Assembly: GCA_947565875.1 (NCBI GenBank) | Contig: CANOHR010000066.1 | Location: 1 to 6,324 of the forward strand | Reading direction: 5' to 3' | DNA: 6,324 nucleotides | Origin: an uncultured Pseudoflavonifractor sp. | Lineage (GTDB): Bacteria > Bacillota > Clostridia > Oscillospirales > Oscillospiraceae | Part shown: one piece after another, positions 1 to 6,324 of the stretch | Numbering within the stretch: the stretch's first letter is position 1 | Layout of the letters: the number at the start of each line of letters is the position of its first letter | Notes under the pieces: generated by a model | Databases searched by the model: none | What the model saw: the letters and a program-made list of their open reading frames with translations, nothing else | Told to the model about the DNA's origin: nothing | Made by a program: the position numbers and the translations under genes

Positions 1-32
1 AGGTAATCGCAAATTTTTATGGGGAATTTTCC

Positions 33-74
33 AAAAAAGCAGAACACCCCCAGGCAACCGCTTGGGGGTGTTCT
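33..74 (-). terminator. Intrinsic terminator after purL
   Basis: Positions 41-52 (AGAACACCCCCA) and 63-74 (TGGGGGTGTTCT) are perfect reverse complements, giving a 12-bp GC-rich stem with a 10-base loop. On the minus strand the stem is followed by GC and then six T residues (complement of A33-A38), the classic layout of a Rho-independent terminator. It begins 5 bases past the purL stop codon, so it should end the operon transcript. On the plus strand no T-run follows the hairpin, so it looks one-directional. Confidence 0.93.
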
Positions 75-79
75 CAGGC

Positions 80-3000
80 TTATTGAAAATATCTGGCGCC
101 GGAACGAAAGAGGCCCATGTCGTAGCGACCGGGGACATTTTTGTAGAGGTCCTTCCCTGTCCGTTCGCTGTGGCCCATCTTCCCCAGGATCCGGCCATCC
201 GGGCTGGTGATAGCCTCGATGGCCATGAAGCTGCCGTTGGGGTTCACCGATGTAGACATGGAGGGAATGCCCTCCTCATCTACATACTGGGCGGCGATCT
301 GACCTGCCTCTGCCAGACGCTTCAGCGTCTCCTCCAGGGCGATGAACCGGCCCTCCCCGTGGCTGATGGGAACGCTGTAGACCTCCCCCACCCTGGCCTC
401 CATGAGCCAGGGGGACAGGTCAGAGCAGACCCGGGTACGGACAATGGAGGACTGGTGGCGGCCGATGGTGTTGTAGGTCAAAGTGGGGCTCTCCGGCGTC
501 ATATCCCGAATCTCCCCATAGGGTACCAATCCCAACTTTACCAGTGCCTGGAAGCCGTTGCATACTCCCAGCATCAGTCCGTCCCGCCGCCGGAGAAGGT
601 CATGGATAGCGTCGGTAAGACGGGGACTGCGGAGAAACGAAACAATAAATTTTGCACTTCCCTCCGGCTCGTCACCGCCTGAGAAGCCGCCGGGAAGATA
701 GACGATCTGGGCGTTCCGAATGGCCTGTTCTAACGCTTGAGCAGAGTCCAACAGGGCCGCCTGAGACAGATTGCGGATCACCACCGTCTCAGCCTCCATT
801 CCCGCAGCCACGCAGGCCCTGGCCGAATCATACTCGCAGTTGGTGCCGGGGAATACGGGTATGACCACCCTGGGGCGGGCAATGCCATGCCCCATAACAG
901 CGGGGGACCCTTTCGTCCAAGTGATGGGACCTACCTTTTCATCCTCCTCCGTGCGGGTGGGATATACATCCTCCAGCACCCCCTCATGAATGGTCAAAAG
1001 TTCGTCAATGGAAACGGTGTCCGCTCCAATGGATACAGAGGGCTCGGCGGTGGTAGTGCCCAGCTTCATGGTGCAGACACAATCTGTCTCCTGCGTCAAT
1101 TCAGCCACGATTGCGGCAGGCCACGGAGCGTACCAGTCCAGTTCCGCTCCCTTGTCCGCAGCAAAACCGATCCTGTTGCCGAAAGACATCTTCATGACCG
1201 CCTCGGCCACGCCGTGTTCCACAGCGCAGGCCGCTTTGACCTTCCCCTCCCGGCACAGGGAATGGAAGGTCTCCCAGGCCTCCCGCCTCCCTTGGGAATG
1301 CGGGTTTCCGGCAAAAAGATACACCGGGCGGCCCCCCTCCTTGAACTCGGGAGAAAGGACCTCTCCCGCCTTGATAGGGGCAATGGCAAAGGAGATCAGG
1401 GTGGGAGGTACATCAAGATCCATAAAGGAACCGGACATGGAATCCTTGCCGCCGATAGCCGCGGCAGCGTAGTCCAGTTGGGCGTCCAGCGCCCCCAGAA
1501 GGGCAGCAGCAGGCTTTCCCCAGCGTTGGGGCTCCTCCCGGAGCTTCTCAAAAAACTCCTGAAGGGTAAGGTACGCCTTTCTGTAGTCCGCCCCGACCGC
1601 TACCAGTTTGGCAAGGGAGACGCTCACCGCGTCATAGGCTCCCTGATAGGGGTCGGCAGACATCTTGTCCGGGTCGCAGCCCCAGGCCATCACGCTTGCC
1701 TGGTCGGTCTCCTGTCCCGGCAGAACGGGCAGCAGAGCGGCCATGGCCTGGGCAGGGGTCCGCTGGGTCTTTCCACCAAAGGGCATCAGCACAGAGCCCG
1801 CCCCAATGGTGCTGTCAAACCGCTCCACCAGTCCCCGGCGGGAGGCCGTCTTCAGGCCGGCGGCCATTTCCCGCAGGGAGACAGGCTTCCTTTCTTCGCT
1901 CTCCTTCCCCCGCTCCACCCGAACAGAGGCGTGCTTCACCGCTCCGTTGGTATTCAGAAATGCCCGGGAAAGGTCGGCAATGGTCTGCCCTTTCCAGGTC
2001 ATGACCATCCGGGGGCTTTCCGTGACCACCGCTACCGGATAGGCCTCCAGGTTCTCGGTCTCTGCCAGGGCCATAAAGTCTTCGGCATCCTCAGGGGCCA
2101 CCACCACCGCCATCCGCTCCTGACTCTCAGAGATGGCAAGCTCGGTGCCGTCCAAACCATCATACTTTTTTCGAACCGCGTCCAGATCGATCCTCAAACC
2201 GTCGGCCAGTTCCCCGATGGCCACCGACACGCCGCCGGCACCAAAATCATTGCAGCGCTTGACCATCCGGGTCGCTTCCGGCCGCCGGAACAGCCGCTGG
2301 AGCTTCCGCTCCTCGGGAGCATTGCCTTTCTGGACCTCGCTTGCCATGGTGGTAAGGGATTTTTTATTGTGGCTTTTGGAGGATCCGGTGGCTCCTCCAA
2401 TGCCATCCCGGCCCGTTCGCCCCCCCAAAAGAATGACTACATCGCCTGGCTCGGGCCTTTCCCGGCGGACGTTGGAGGCGGGGGCGGCTCCTACCACCGC
2501 GCCGCACTCCAGGCGCTTTGCTACATAATCCTTGTGATAAACCTCCGCCACATGGCCGGTGGCAAGACCGATCTGGTTGCCATAGGAGGAATACCCCGCC
2601 GCCGCCGTCTGACACAGCTTCCGCTGGGGCAACTTGCCCTCCATGGTCTTTTCAAAGGGGGTCCGGGGATCCCCCGCTCCGGTAAAACGCATGGCCTGAT
2701 GGACAAATACCCGGCCTGACAGGGGATCTCGAATGCAGCCGCCGATACAGGTGGCCGCGCCGCCGAAGGGCTCGATCTCGGTGGGGTGGTTGTGGGTCTC
2801 ATTTTTGAACATAAGGAGCCAGTCCTCTGTCTTTCCGTCCACTTGGGCGGGTACATGGATGGAGCAGGCATTGATCTCCTCGCTCTCGTCCAACTCGGGG
2901 AGAAGTCCCCGCTTCTTCAGGACCTTGGCGCCAATGGTAGCCATATCCATGAGGGTCTGGGGCCGCTTGGCCGCCCTCTCCTCCCCATAGACCTCCACAC

Positions 3001-3757
3001 GGGCAGCCAGATACCGCTCGTAGGCCGCCCTCACCCTGGGGTCGGCAATGTCGATCTCATCCAAATGGGTAGAAAAGGTGGTGTGACGGCAATGATCAGA
3101 CCAGTAGGTATCCACCACCCGGATCTCAGTAATGGTAGGATCCCGCTTCTCCTCGTCCCGAAAATAGGTCTGAAGGAATTTCAGATCATCCAGATCCATG
3201 GCAAGGCCCAACCGGTCCAGCAACTCCTCCAATCCCTTTTCATCCAGGGCGGTAAAGCCCTTCACCGTATCTACCCGGCTGGGGGTCTCATAGGAGAGGG
3301 TCAGGGTCACAGGCTTTTCCAGCGTGGCCTCCCGGGCCTCCACCGGGTTGATGACATATCCCTTGATCTTCTCCATGTCCGCCGGGGAAAGGGCCCCGGA
3401 AAAAAGATACACCTTGGCGGCACGCACTCTGGGCCGCTCCCCGGCGCTGATAAACTGGATACACTGGGCCGCCGAATCGGCTCTCTGGTCATATTGGCCG
3501 GGGAGGGCCTCTACGGCCAGCACGGTATGCTCCCCCGCCGGAAGGTCCTCATAGACCTCGTCCACCGCCGGTTCGCTGAAGACAATGGGCCCGCAGCGGC
3601 GGAACAAAGGCTCCTCCACCCCCTCCACATCATACCGGTTCAGGATCCGAAGGCCGGTCAGGGCCGGGAGAACCAGCAGTTCCCGCAGTTCCTCCAGCAG
3701 GGCAGCCGCCTCCACTGCGTAGGGGGGCTTCTTTTCCGCGTAGATCCGATAGACCAC
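80..3757 (-). CDS. purL: Phosphoribosylformylglycinamidine (FGAM) synthase, single-chain form
   Basis: This 1225-residue cytoplasmic enzyme converts FGAR, glutamine and ATP to FGAM, the fourth step of de novo purine synthesis. All modules are fused in one chain. An N-terminal PurS-like region (about 1-150) is followed by a linker domain ending in DHCRHTTF (221-228). The first AIRS-type synthase half carries NETHNHPTEIEPFGG (319-333), a glycine-rich segment GGRTGRDGIGGATGSSKSH (445-463) and FGAGGVSVAIGELADG (505-520). The second half carries AIGGKDSMSGS (767-777). A class-I glutaminase domain (about 961-1225) has nucleophile Cys1066 in GVCNGFQ, with His1196 and Glu1198 in GHSER completing the triad. 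The length fits the clostridial single-chain subtype and is slightly shorter than E. coli PurL (1295). Bacillus uses separate PurS, PurQ and PurL proteins instead. The GTG start sits 7 bases after GAGGAGG and 12 bases after the purD stop. The frame is intact and every catalytic motif is present. It is the last gene of the operon. Confidence 0.97.
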   Translation of the reverse strand: MVYRIYAEKKPPYAVEAAALLEELRELLVLPALTGLRILNRYDVEGVEEPLFRRCGPIVFSEPAVDEVYEDLPAGEHTVLAVEALPGQYDQRADSAAQCIQFISAGERPRVRAAKVYLFSGALSPADMEKIKGYVINPVEAREATLEKPVTLTLSYETPSRVDTVKGFTALDEKGLEELLDRLGLAMDLDDLKFLQTYFRDEEKRDPTITEIRVVDTYWSDHCRHTTFSTHLDEIDIADPRVRAAYERYLAARVEVYGEERAAKRPQTLMDMATIGAKVLKKRGLLPELDESEEINACSIHVPAQVDGKTEDWLLMFKNETHNHPTEIEPFGGAATCIGGCIRDPLSGRVFVHQAMRFTGAGDPRTPFEKTMEGKLPQRKLCQTAAAGYSSYGNQIGLATGHVAEVYHKDYVAKRLECGAVVGAAPASNVRRERPEPGDVVILLGGRTGRDGIGGATGSSKSHNKKSLTTMASEVQKGNAPEERKLQRLFRRPEATRMVKRCNDFGAGGVSVAIGELADGLRIDLDAVRKKYDGLDGTELAISESQERMAVVVAPEDAEDFMALAETENLEAYPVAVVTESPRMVMTWKGQTIADLSRAFLNTNGAVKHASVRVERGKESEERKPVSLREMAAGLKTASRRGLVERFDSTIGAGSVLMPFGGKTQRTPAQAMAALLPVLPGQETDQASVMAWGCDPDKMSADPYQGAYDAVSVSLAKLVAVGADYRKAYLTLQEFFEKLREEPQRWGKPAAALLGALDAQLDYAAAAIGGKDSMSGSFMDLDVPPTLISFAIAPIKAGEVLSPEFKEGGRPVYLFAGNPHSQGRREAWETFHSLCREGKVKAACAVEHGVAEAVMKMSFGNRIGFAADKGAELDWYAPWPAAIVAELTQETDCVCTMKLGTTTAEPSVSIGADTVSIDELLTIHEGVLEDVYPTRTEEDEKVGPITWTKGSPAVMGHGIARPRVVIPVFPGTNCEYDSARACVAAGMEAETVVIRNLSQAALLDSAQALEQAIRNAQIVYLPGGFSGGDEPEGSAKFIVSFLRSPRLTDAIHDLLRRRDGLMLGVCNGFQALVKLGLVPYGEIRDMTPESPTLTYNTIGRHQSSIVRTRVCSDLSPWLMEARVGEVYSVPISHGEGRFIALEETLKRLAEAGQIAAQYVDEEGIPSMSTSVNPNGSFMAIEAITSPDGRILGKMGHSERTGKDLYKNVPGRYDMGLFRSGARYFQ

Positions 3758-3764
3758 GGCGTTT

Positions 3765-3771
3765 CCTCCTC
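3765..3771 (-). promoter_or_regulatory. purL ribosome binding site overlapping the purD stop
   Basis: Minus-strand GAGGAGG lies 7 bases before the purL GTG and shares two bases with the purD TGA stop (3770-3772). It fixes the GTG at 3757 as the start despite the non-ATG codon. The overlap implies that ribosomes finishing purD sit on the purL initiation region, so translation of the two genes is probably coupled. Confidence 0.85.
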
Positions 3772-5053
3772 ACTCTTCGGCAGCCAGCGCCCTGGCCCCG
3801 ATATCTGTTCGCATATACATTCCCGCAAAGGAAATTTTCTTTACAGCATCGTAGGACTGGGCCAATGCCTCCGACAGAGTCTCCCCCACGGCAGTGACTC
3901 CCAGGACCCGTCCCCCGGCTGTCACAATGCCTTGATCCGTTTGGGCCGTTCCAGCGTGATAAACGGTAGCCCCGCCTTCGGGAAGCTGCCCTTCCCAAAG
4001 GCCTGCAATGGCTCTCCCCTTTTCATACCGTTCTGGATAACCACCGGAGGCCAGAATCACACAGGCAGCGGCTCCATCAGAAAATTTCACTTCCACATCC
4101 TTCAGCCGCCCCTGGGTCACTGCCTGCATAACGGTATAGAGATCGCTTTTCAGCAGCGGAAGCACCACCTGAGTCTCTGGATCGCCGAAGCGGCAGTTAT
4201 ATTCGATGACCCTGGGACCATCGGGGGTAAGCATCAAGCCAAAATAGAGGCAACCGCGGAAGGTCCTTCCCTCGGCATTCATAGCGGCCACGGTGGGCCG
4301 GAAGATCTTCTCCATACACTCCGCCGCGATCTCCGGGGTGTAATAGGGATTGGGAGCCACCGTCCCCATGCCGCCGGTATTCAGCCCCCTGTCCCCGTTC
4401 AGGGCCCGCTTATGGTCCATGGAGGACACCATAGGCGCTACAGTCTCTCCATCGGTAAAGGCCAGAACGGAGACCTCCGGTCCGGTCAGAAACTCCTCAA
4501 TGACCACCGTATTGCCGGAATTGCCGAATTTCCCCCCCACCATCATCTCTTCCACGGCGGAAAGGGCCTGGGAAAGGGCCTCGCAGATCAATACCCCCTT
4601 GCCCAAAGCCAGACCGTCGGCCTTTATCACAACGGGCCAGTCTGAATTGGCCTCCAGATAAGCTCTGGCCTTCTCCACCTCGGTAAAGGTCTCATAGCGG
4701 GCAGTGGGGATATGGTACCGCTTCATCAGGTCTTTGGCAAAGGCTTTGCTGGATTCGATCCGGGCCGCGGCGGCGGTAGGCCCAAAGGCGGGGATCCCCT
4801 TCTCCTCCAGCAGGTCCACCAGCCCCATAGCCAAAGGATCGTCGGGGGCTACCACCACATAGTCCATCCGGTTCTCCTCCGCCCAGGCACACAGCCTCTC
4901 TACCTCGGTGGCGCCGATGGGCACGCAGACGGCGTCATAGCCGATCCCCCCGTTACCGGGGGCAGCATACAACTCCGTGACCTGAGGGCTTTCCTTCAGC
5001 TTACGGATAATGGCGTGTTCGCGGCCACCGCCGCCTACCACTAAAACCTTCAC
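3770..5053 (-). CDS. purD: Phosphoribosylamine--glycine ligase (GAR synthetase)
   Basis: This cytoplasmic ATP-grasp ligase joins glycine to 5-phosphoribosylamine using ATP, the second step of purine synthesis. At 427 residues it has the usual bacterial PurD length. The N-terminal domain opens with VLVVGGGGREHAI (3-15) and APGNGGI (31-37). The ATP-grasp part shows KADGLALGKGVLI (144-156), IEEFLTGPEVSVLAF (185-199), DHKRALNGDRGLNTGGMGT (213-231) and the metal- and ATP-binding segment IEYNCRFGDPETQ (283-295). The C-terminal domain carries ASGGYP (335-340). The start is GTG at 5053. An in-frame TGA at 5060-5062 leaves almost no room upstream, and the protein begins exactly as the family does. Upstream is a 190-base structured spacer after purH; downstream, purL follows after 12 bases. 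Nothing in the coding sequence is broken or unusual. Confidence 0.97.
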   Translation of the reverse strand: MKVLVVGGGGREHAIIRKLKESPQVTELYAAPGNGGIGYDAVCVPIGATEVERLCAWAEENRMDYVVVAPDDPLAMGLVDLLEEKGIPAFGPTAAAARIESSKAFAKDLMKRYHIPTARYETFTEVEKARAYLEANSDWPVVIKADGLALGKGVLICEALSQALSAVEEMMVGGKFGNSGNTVVIEEFLTGPEVSVLAFTDGETVAPMVSSMDHKRALNGDRGLNTGGMGTVAPNPYYTPEIAAECMEKIFRPTVAAMNAEGRTFRGCLYFGLMLTPDGPRVIEYNCRFGDPETQVVLPLLKSDLYTVMQAVTQGRLKDVEVKFSDGAAACVILASGGYPERYEKGRAIAGLWEGQLPEGGATVYHAGTAQTDQGIVTAGGRVLGVTAVGETLSEALAQSYDAVKKISFAGMYMRTDIGARALAAEE

Positions 5054-5064
5054 AATATATCAAA

Positions 5065-5071
5065 CTCCTCT
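5065..5071 (-). promoter_or_regulatory. purD ribosome binding site
   Basis: Minus-strand AGAGGAG precedes the purD GTG by 11 bases. That spacing is on the long side but usable, and no other start codon lies between the site and an in-frame TGA at 5060-5062. It supports GTG at 5053 as the true start. Confidence 0.75.
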
Positions 5072-5081
5072 ATTCTTTATC

Positions 5082-5126
5082 AAAAATGGGGCCCCCGGCA
5101 AAGCGATCGCTTCAGCTTTGCTGGGG
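5082..5126 (-). terminator. Terminator-like hairpin between purH and purD
   Basis: On the minus strand CCCCAGCAAAGC (5126-5115) can pair with GCTTTGCCGGGG (5104-5093). This is a 12-position stem with one A-C mismatch and a 10-base loop. GCCCCA and then five T residues (complement of A82-A86 of the 5000 block, i.e. 5082-5086) follow. The stem is strong, but the T-run is short and starts 6 bases late, so efficient termination is doubtful. The position, after the purH stop and about 12 bases before the purD ribosome binding site, suits a partial terminator, an attenuator or an RNA-stabilising hairpin. It also contains the 12-base palindrome AAGCGATCGCTT (5101-5112). The pairing is seen directly; the function is inferred. 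Confidence 0.42.
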
Positions 5127-5215
5127 AAACGAGAAACAGCGCAATGAGCAAGCTTTTGGGCTTGCCCGGAAGCGAGGGATATGGAGCTTGTTTCGAGTTA
5201 GCAGCAGGCCAAAGC
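5115..5215 (-). other. Extended imperfect hairpin in the purH-purD spacer
   Basis: This stretch has nested complementary segments that can form one long hairpin. In plus-strand coordinates 5115-5123 pairs with 5205-5215 (nine pairs with a two-base bulge). Positions 5128-5130 pair with 5197-5199, 5133-5138 with 5189-5194, and 5139-5140 with 5186-5187, with a small internal loop and a one-base bulge between blocks. The tip is a perfect 6-bp stem, GCAAGC (5148-5153) against GCTTGC (5160-5165). No protein-coding potential is apparent. The outermost pairing uses the 5' arm of the terminator-like hairpin at 5093-5126, so the two folds exclude each other. It could be a regulatory leader inside the operon or one copy of a dispersed palindromic repeat; the window cannot decide which. 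Confidence 0.35.
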
Positions 5216-5243
5216 GTCCCGCCCTACATGATTGCTCTTTCGA

Positions 5244-6324
5244 TCAATGGTGGAACAGCCGCATCCCGGTAAAGCACATGACCATGTTATACTTGTCGGC
5301 AGTCATAATGACGTGGTCGTCCCGGATGGAGCCTCCCGGCTCCACGATATACTCCACACCGGAGAGCTTGGCCCGCTCCACATTATCTCCAAAGGGGAAG
5401 AAGGCGTCGGAGCCCAGAGTGACCCCGGAGGTCTTCGAAAGCCACTCCGCCTTGTCTTCAGCGGTGAGGACAGGGGGCTTTTCCTTCAGATAGTCCTTCC
5501 AAAGCTCTCCGGCCAGGAAGGAGGGTTCGTTGATATACTGGTCCACCGTATTGTCCCGGTCGGGGCGGCGGATCCCAGCCACAAATTGGAGGGCAAGGAC
5601 CTTCGGGTGATAGCGCAGGGACCAGGTATCCGCCTTTTGCCCCGCCAGGCGGGTGCAGTGGATCCGGCTCTGCTGGCCCGCCCCCACGCCGATGGCCTGG
5701 CCGTCCTTCACATAGCAGACCGAATTGGACTGGGTATACTTCAGAGTAATAAGAGCCACGATCATATCGGTCACTGCGCTTTCCGGCAGGTCATGGTTGG
5801 CGGTGACAATGTTGGTGAGCAGTTCCGGACCGATCTTATAGTCGTTGTGGCCCTGTTGGAAGGTGACGCCGAAAACATCCTTGTATTCCTGGGGCGGGCA
5901 AACGTAAGAGGGGTCGATCTGAACGATGTTGTACCCACCCTTCTTCTTGCTCTTCAGGATCTCCAGGGCCTCCGGGGTATAGCCGGGGGCAATGATACCG
6001 TCGGAGACCTCCCCCTTCAGATAGAGGGCGGTGGCGGCGTCGCACTCATCGGAAAGGGCAGCCCAGTCGCCGTAGCTGCTCATACGGTCAGTACCCCGGG
6101 CCCGGATGTAGGCACAGGCGATGGGGCTGAGTTCCGCATCCGGCTCCACAAAGTAGACCTGCCGGTCCACGTCGGTAAGAGGTTTGCCCACGGCGGCTCC
6201 TGCCGGGGAGACATGCTTGAAGCTGGCGGCAGCGGGAAGGCCGGTGGCTTCCTTCAGTTCCTTCACCAACTGCCAGGAGTTGAGGGCGTCCAGAAAGTTG
6301 ATATAGCCCGGCTTGCCGTTGAGA
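5244..6324 (-). CDS. purH: AICAR formyltransferase (AICARFT), 5' end outside the window
   Basis: This enzyme transfers the formyl group of 10-formyltetrahydrofolate to AICAR, giving FAICAR, the substrate of IMP cyclohydrolase. The visible 359 residues are the C-terminal part. The frame stays open to the right edge, where it reads LNGKPGYINFLDALNSWQ, a conserved AICARFT segment, so the TTG at 6269 is an internal codon and not the start. In visible numbering, the catalytic Lys-His pair is in SFKHVSPAGAA (34-44). Next come RARGTDRMSS (74-83), SDGIIAPGY (107-115), KYTQSNSVCY (195-204), GAGQQSRIHCTRLAG (214-228), SDAFFPFGDNVERA (305-318) and GGSIRDD (330-336), ending in RLFHH and TGA. The style matches the stand-alone clostridial type of about 390 residues, which would put roughly 30 residues beyond the edge. 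A bifunctional PurH with an N-terminal cyclohydrolase domain is not excluded. If it is stand-alone, a separate IMP cyclohydrolase must be encoded elsewhere. Confidence 0.95.
   Translation of the reverse strand, partial: LNGKPGYINFLDALNSWQLVKELKEATGLPAAASFKHVSPAGAAVGKPLTDVDRQVYFVEPDAELSPIACAYIRARGTDRMSSYGDWAALSDECDAATALYLKGEVSDGIIAPGYTPEALEILKSKKKGGYNIVQIDPSYVCPPQEYKDVFGVTFQQGHNDYKIGPELLTNIVTANHDLPESAVTDMIVALITLKYTQSNSVCYVKDGQAIGVGAGQQSRIHCTRLAGQKADTWSLRYHPKVLALQFVAGIRRPDRDNTVDQYINEPSFLAGELWKDYLKEKPPVLTAEDKAEWLSKTSGVTLGSDAFFPFGDNVERAKLSGVEYIVEPGGSIRDDHVIMTADKYNMVMCFTGMRLFHH

Noticed and set aside
737..2719. A 660-codon open frame on the plus strand, antisense to purL
   Set aside because: It lies wholly within purL, whose product has every family motif. 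Its translation shows no recognisable domain and is low in complexity (many H, G, P and R). Long antisense frames are expected opposite GC-rich coding sequence.
2786..4645. A 619-codon open frame on the plus strand opposite the purL start and most of purD
   Set aside because: It crosses the purD-purL junction on the opposite strand and shows no domain or plausible start context. It is a shadow of two well-supported genes.
5066..5102. A separate promoter for purD
   Set aside because: A possible TTGCCG -35 followed 16 bases later by TAAAGA matches the -10 consensus at only about three of six positions, and it overlaps the hairpin. This is too weak to call.
5103..5110. GCGATCGC as a HIP1-like cyanobacterial signature
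   Set aside because: The 8-base palindrome occurs once here inside a larger inverted repeat. The protein style points to Clostridia, so a single occurrence carries no taxonomic weight.
5054..5243. A ZTP (pfl) or purine riboswitch in the spacer before purD
   Set aside because: ZTP riboswitches are known next to purine and folate genes, so the location is plausible. However, I cannot find the conserved CCGCCUGGGCA-like segment of the ZTP class or the conserved core of the purine riboswitch on the minus strand.
5086..5493. A 135-codon plus-strand frame covering the purH-purD spacer
   Set aside because: More than half of it is antisense to the conserved C-terminus of the AICAR formyltransferase, and the rest covers inverted repeats. 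No recognisable protein features or ribosome binding site support it.
6267..6269. TTG as the start of the purH-type gene
   Set aside because: The frame continues upstream to the window edge with conserved AICARFT sequence (LNGKPGYINFLDALNSWQ), so the TTG is an internal leucine codon.

Overview
The window is the downstream end of a purine-biosynthesis operon, read entirely from the minus strand. In transcription order it holds the AICAR formyltransferase gene (purH-type, 5' end cut off by the right edge of the window), purD (GAR synthetase) and a large single-chain purL (FGAM synthase). A strong intrinsic terminator lies 5 bases past the purL stop. The DNA looks clearly GC-rich by eye (not counted). 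Both complete genes start with GTG behind strong GGAG-type ribosome binding sites. Together with the roughly 1225-residue PurL and an AICAR formyltransferase resembling the stand-alone clostridial type, this suggests a GC-richer member of the Clostridia (Oscillospiraceae-like gut Firmicute). That placement is inference from protein style, not from a marker gene.

Layout from the right edge leftward: partial purH (5244-6324), a 190-base intergenic stretch (5054-5243) rich in inverted repeats, purD (3770-5053), a 12-base junction, purL (80-3757), the terminator (33-74), and a few bases of trailing sequence (1-32) in which I see no gene.

The three enzymes belong to one pathway. PurD makes GAR from phosphoribosylamine, PurL converts FGAR to FGAM using glutamine, and the AICAR formyltransferase makes FAICAR, the second-last step to IMP. 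The remaining steps (PurF, PurN, PurM, PurE, PurC, PurB and an IMP cyclohydrolase) are not in the window. Some may lie upstream, beyond position 6324.

The coding content is conventional housekeeping, and I see no undescribed multi-gene system. The one stretch that genes do not explain is the purH-purD spacer. Its minus-strand transcript can fold either into a terminator-like hairpin followed by five U residues, or into a longer upstream hairpin that takes up the 5' arm of that terminator. This is attenuator geometry inside the operon, though a dispersed palindromic repeat would look similar.
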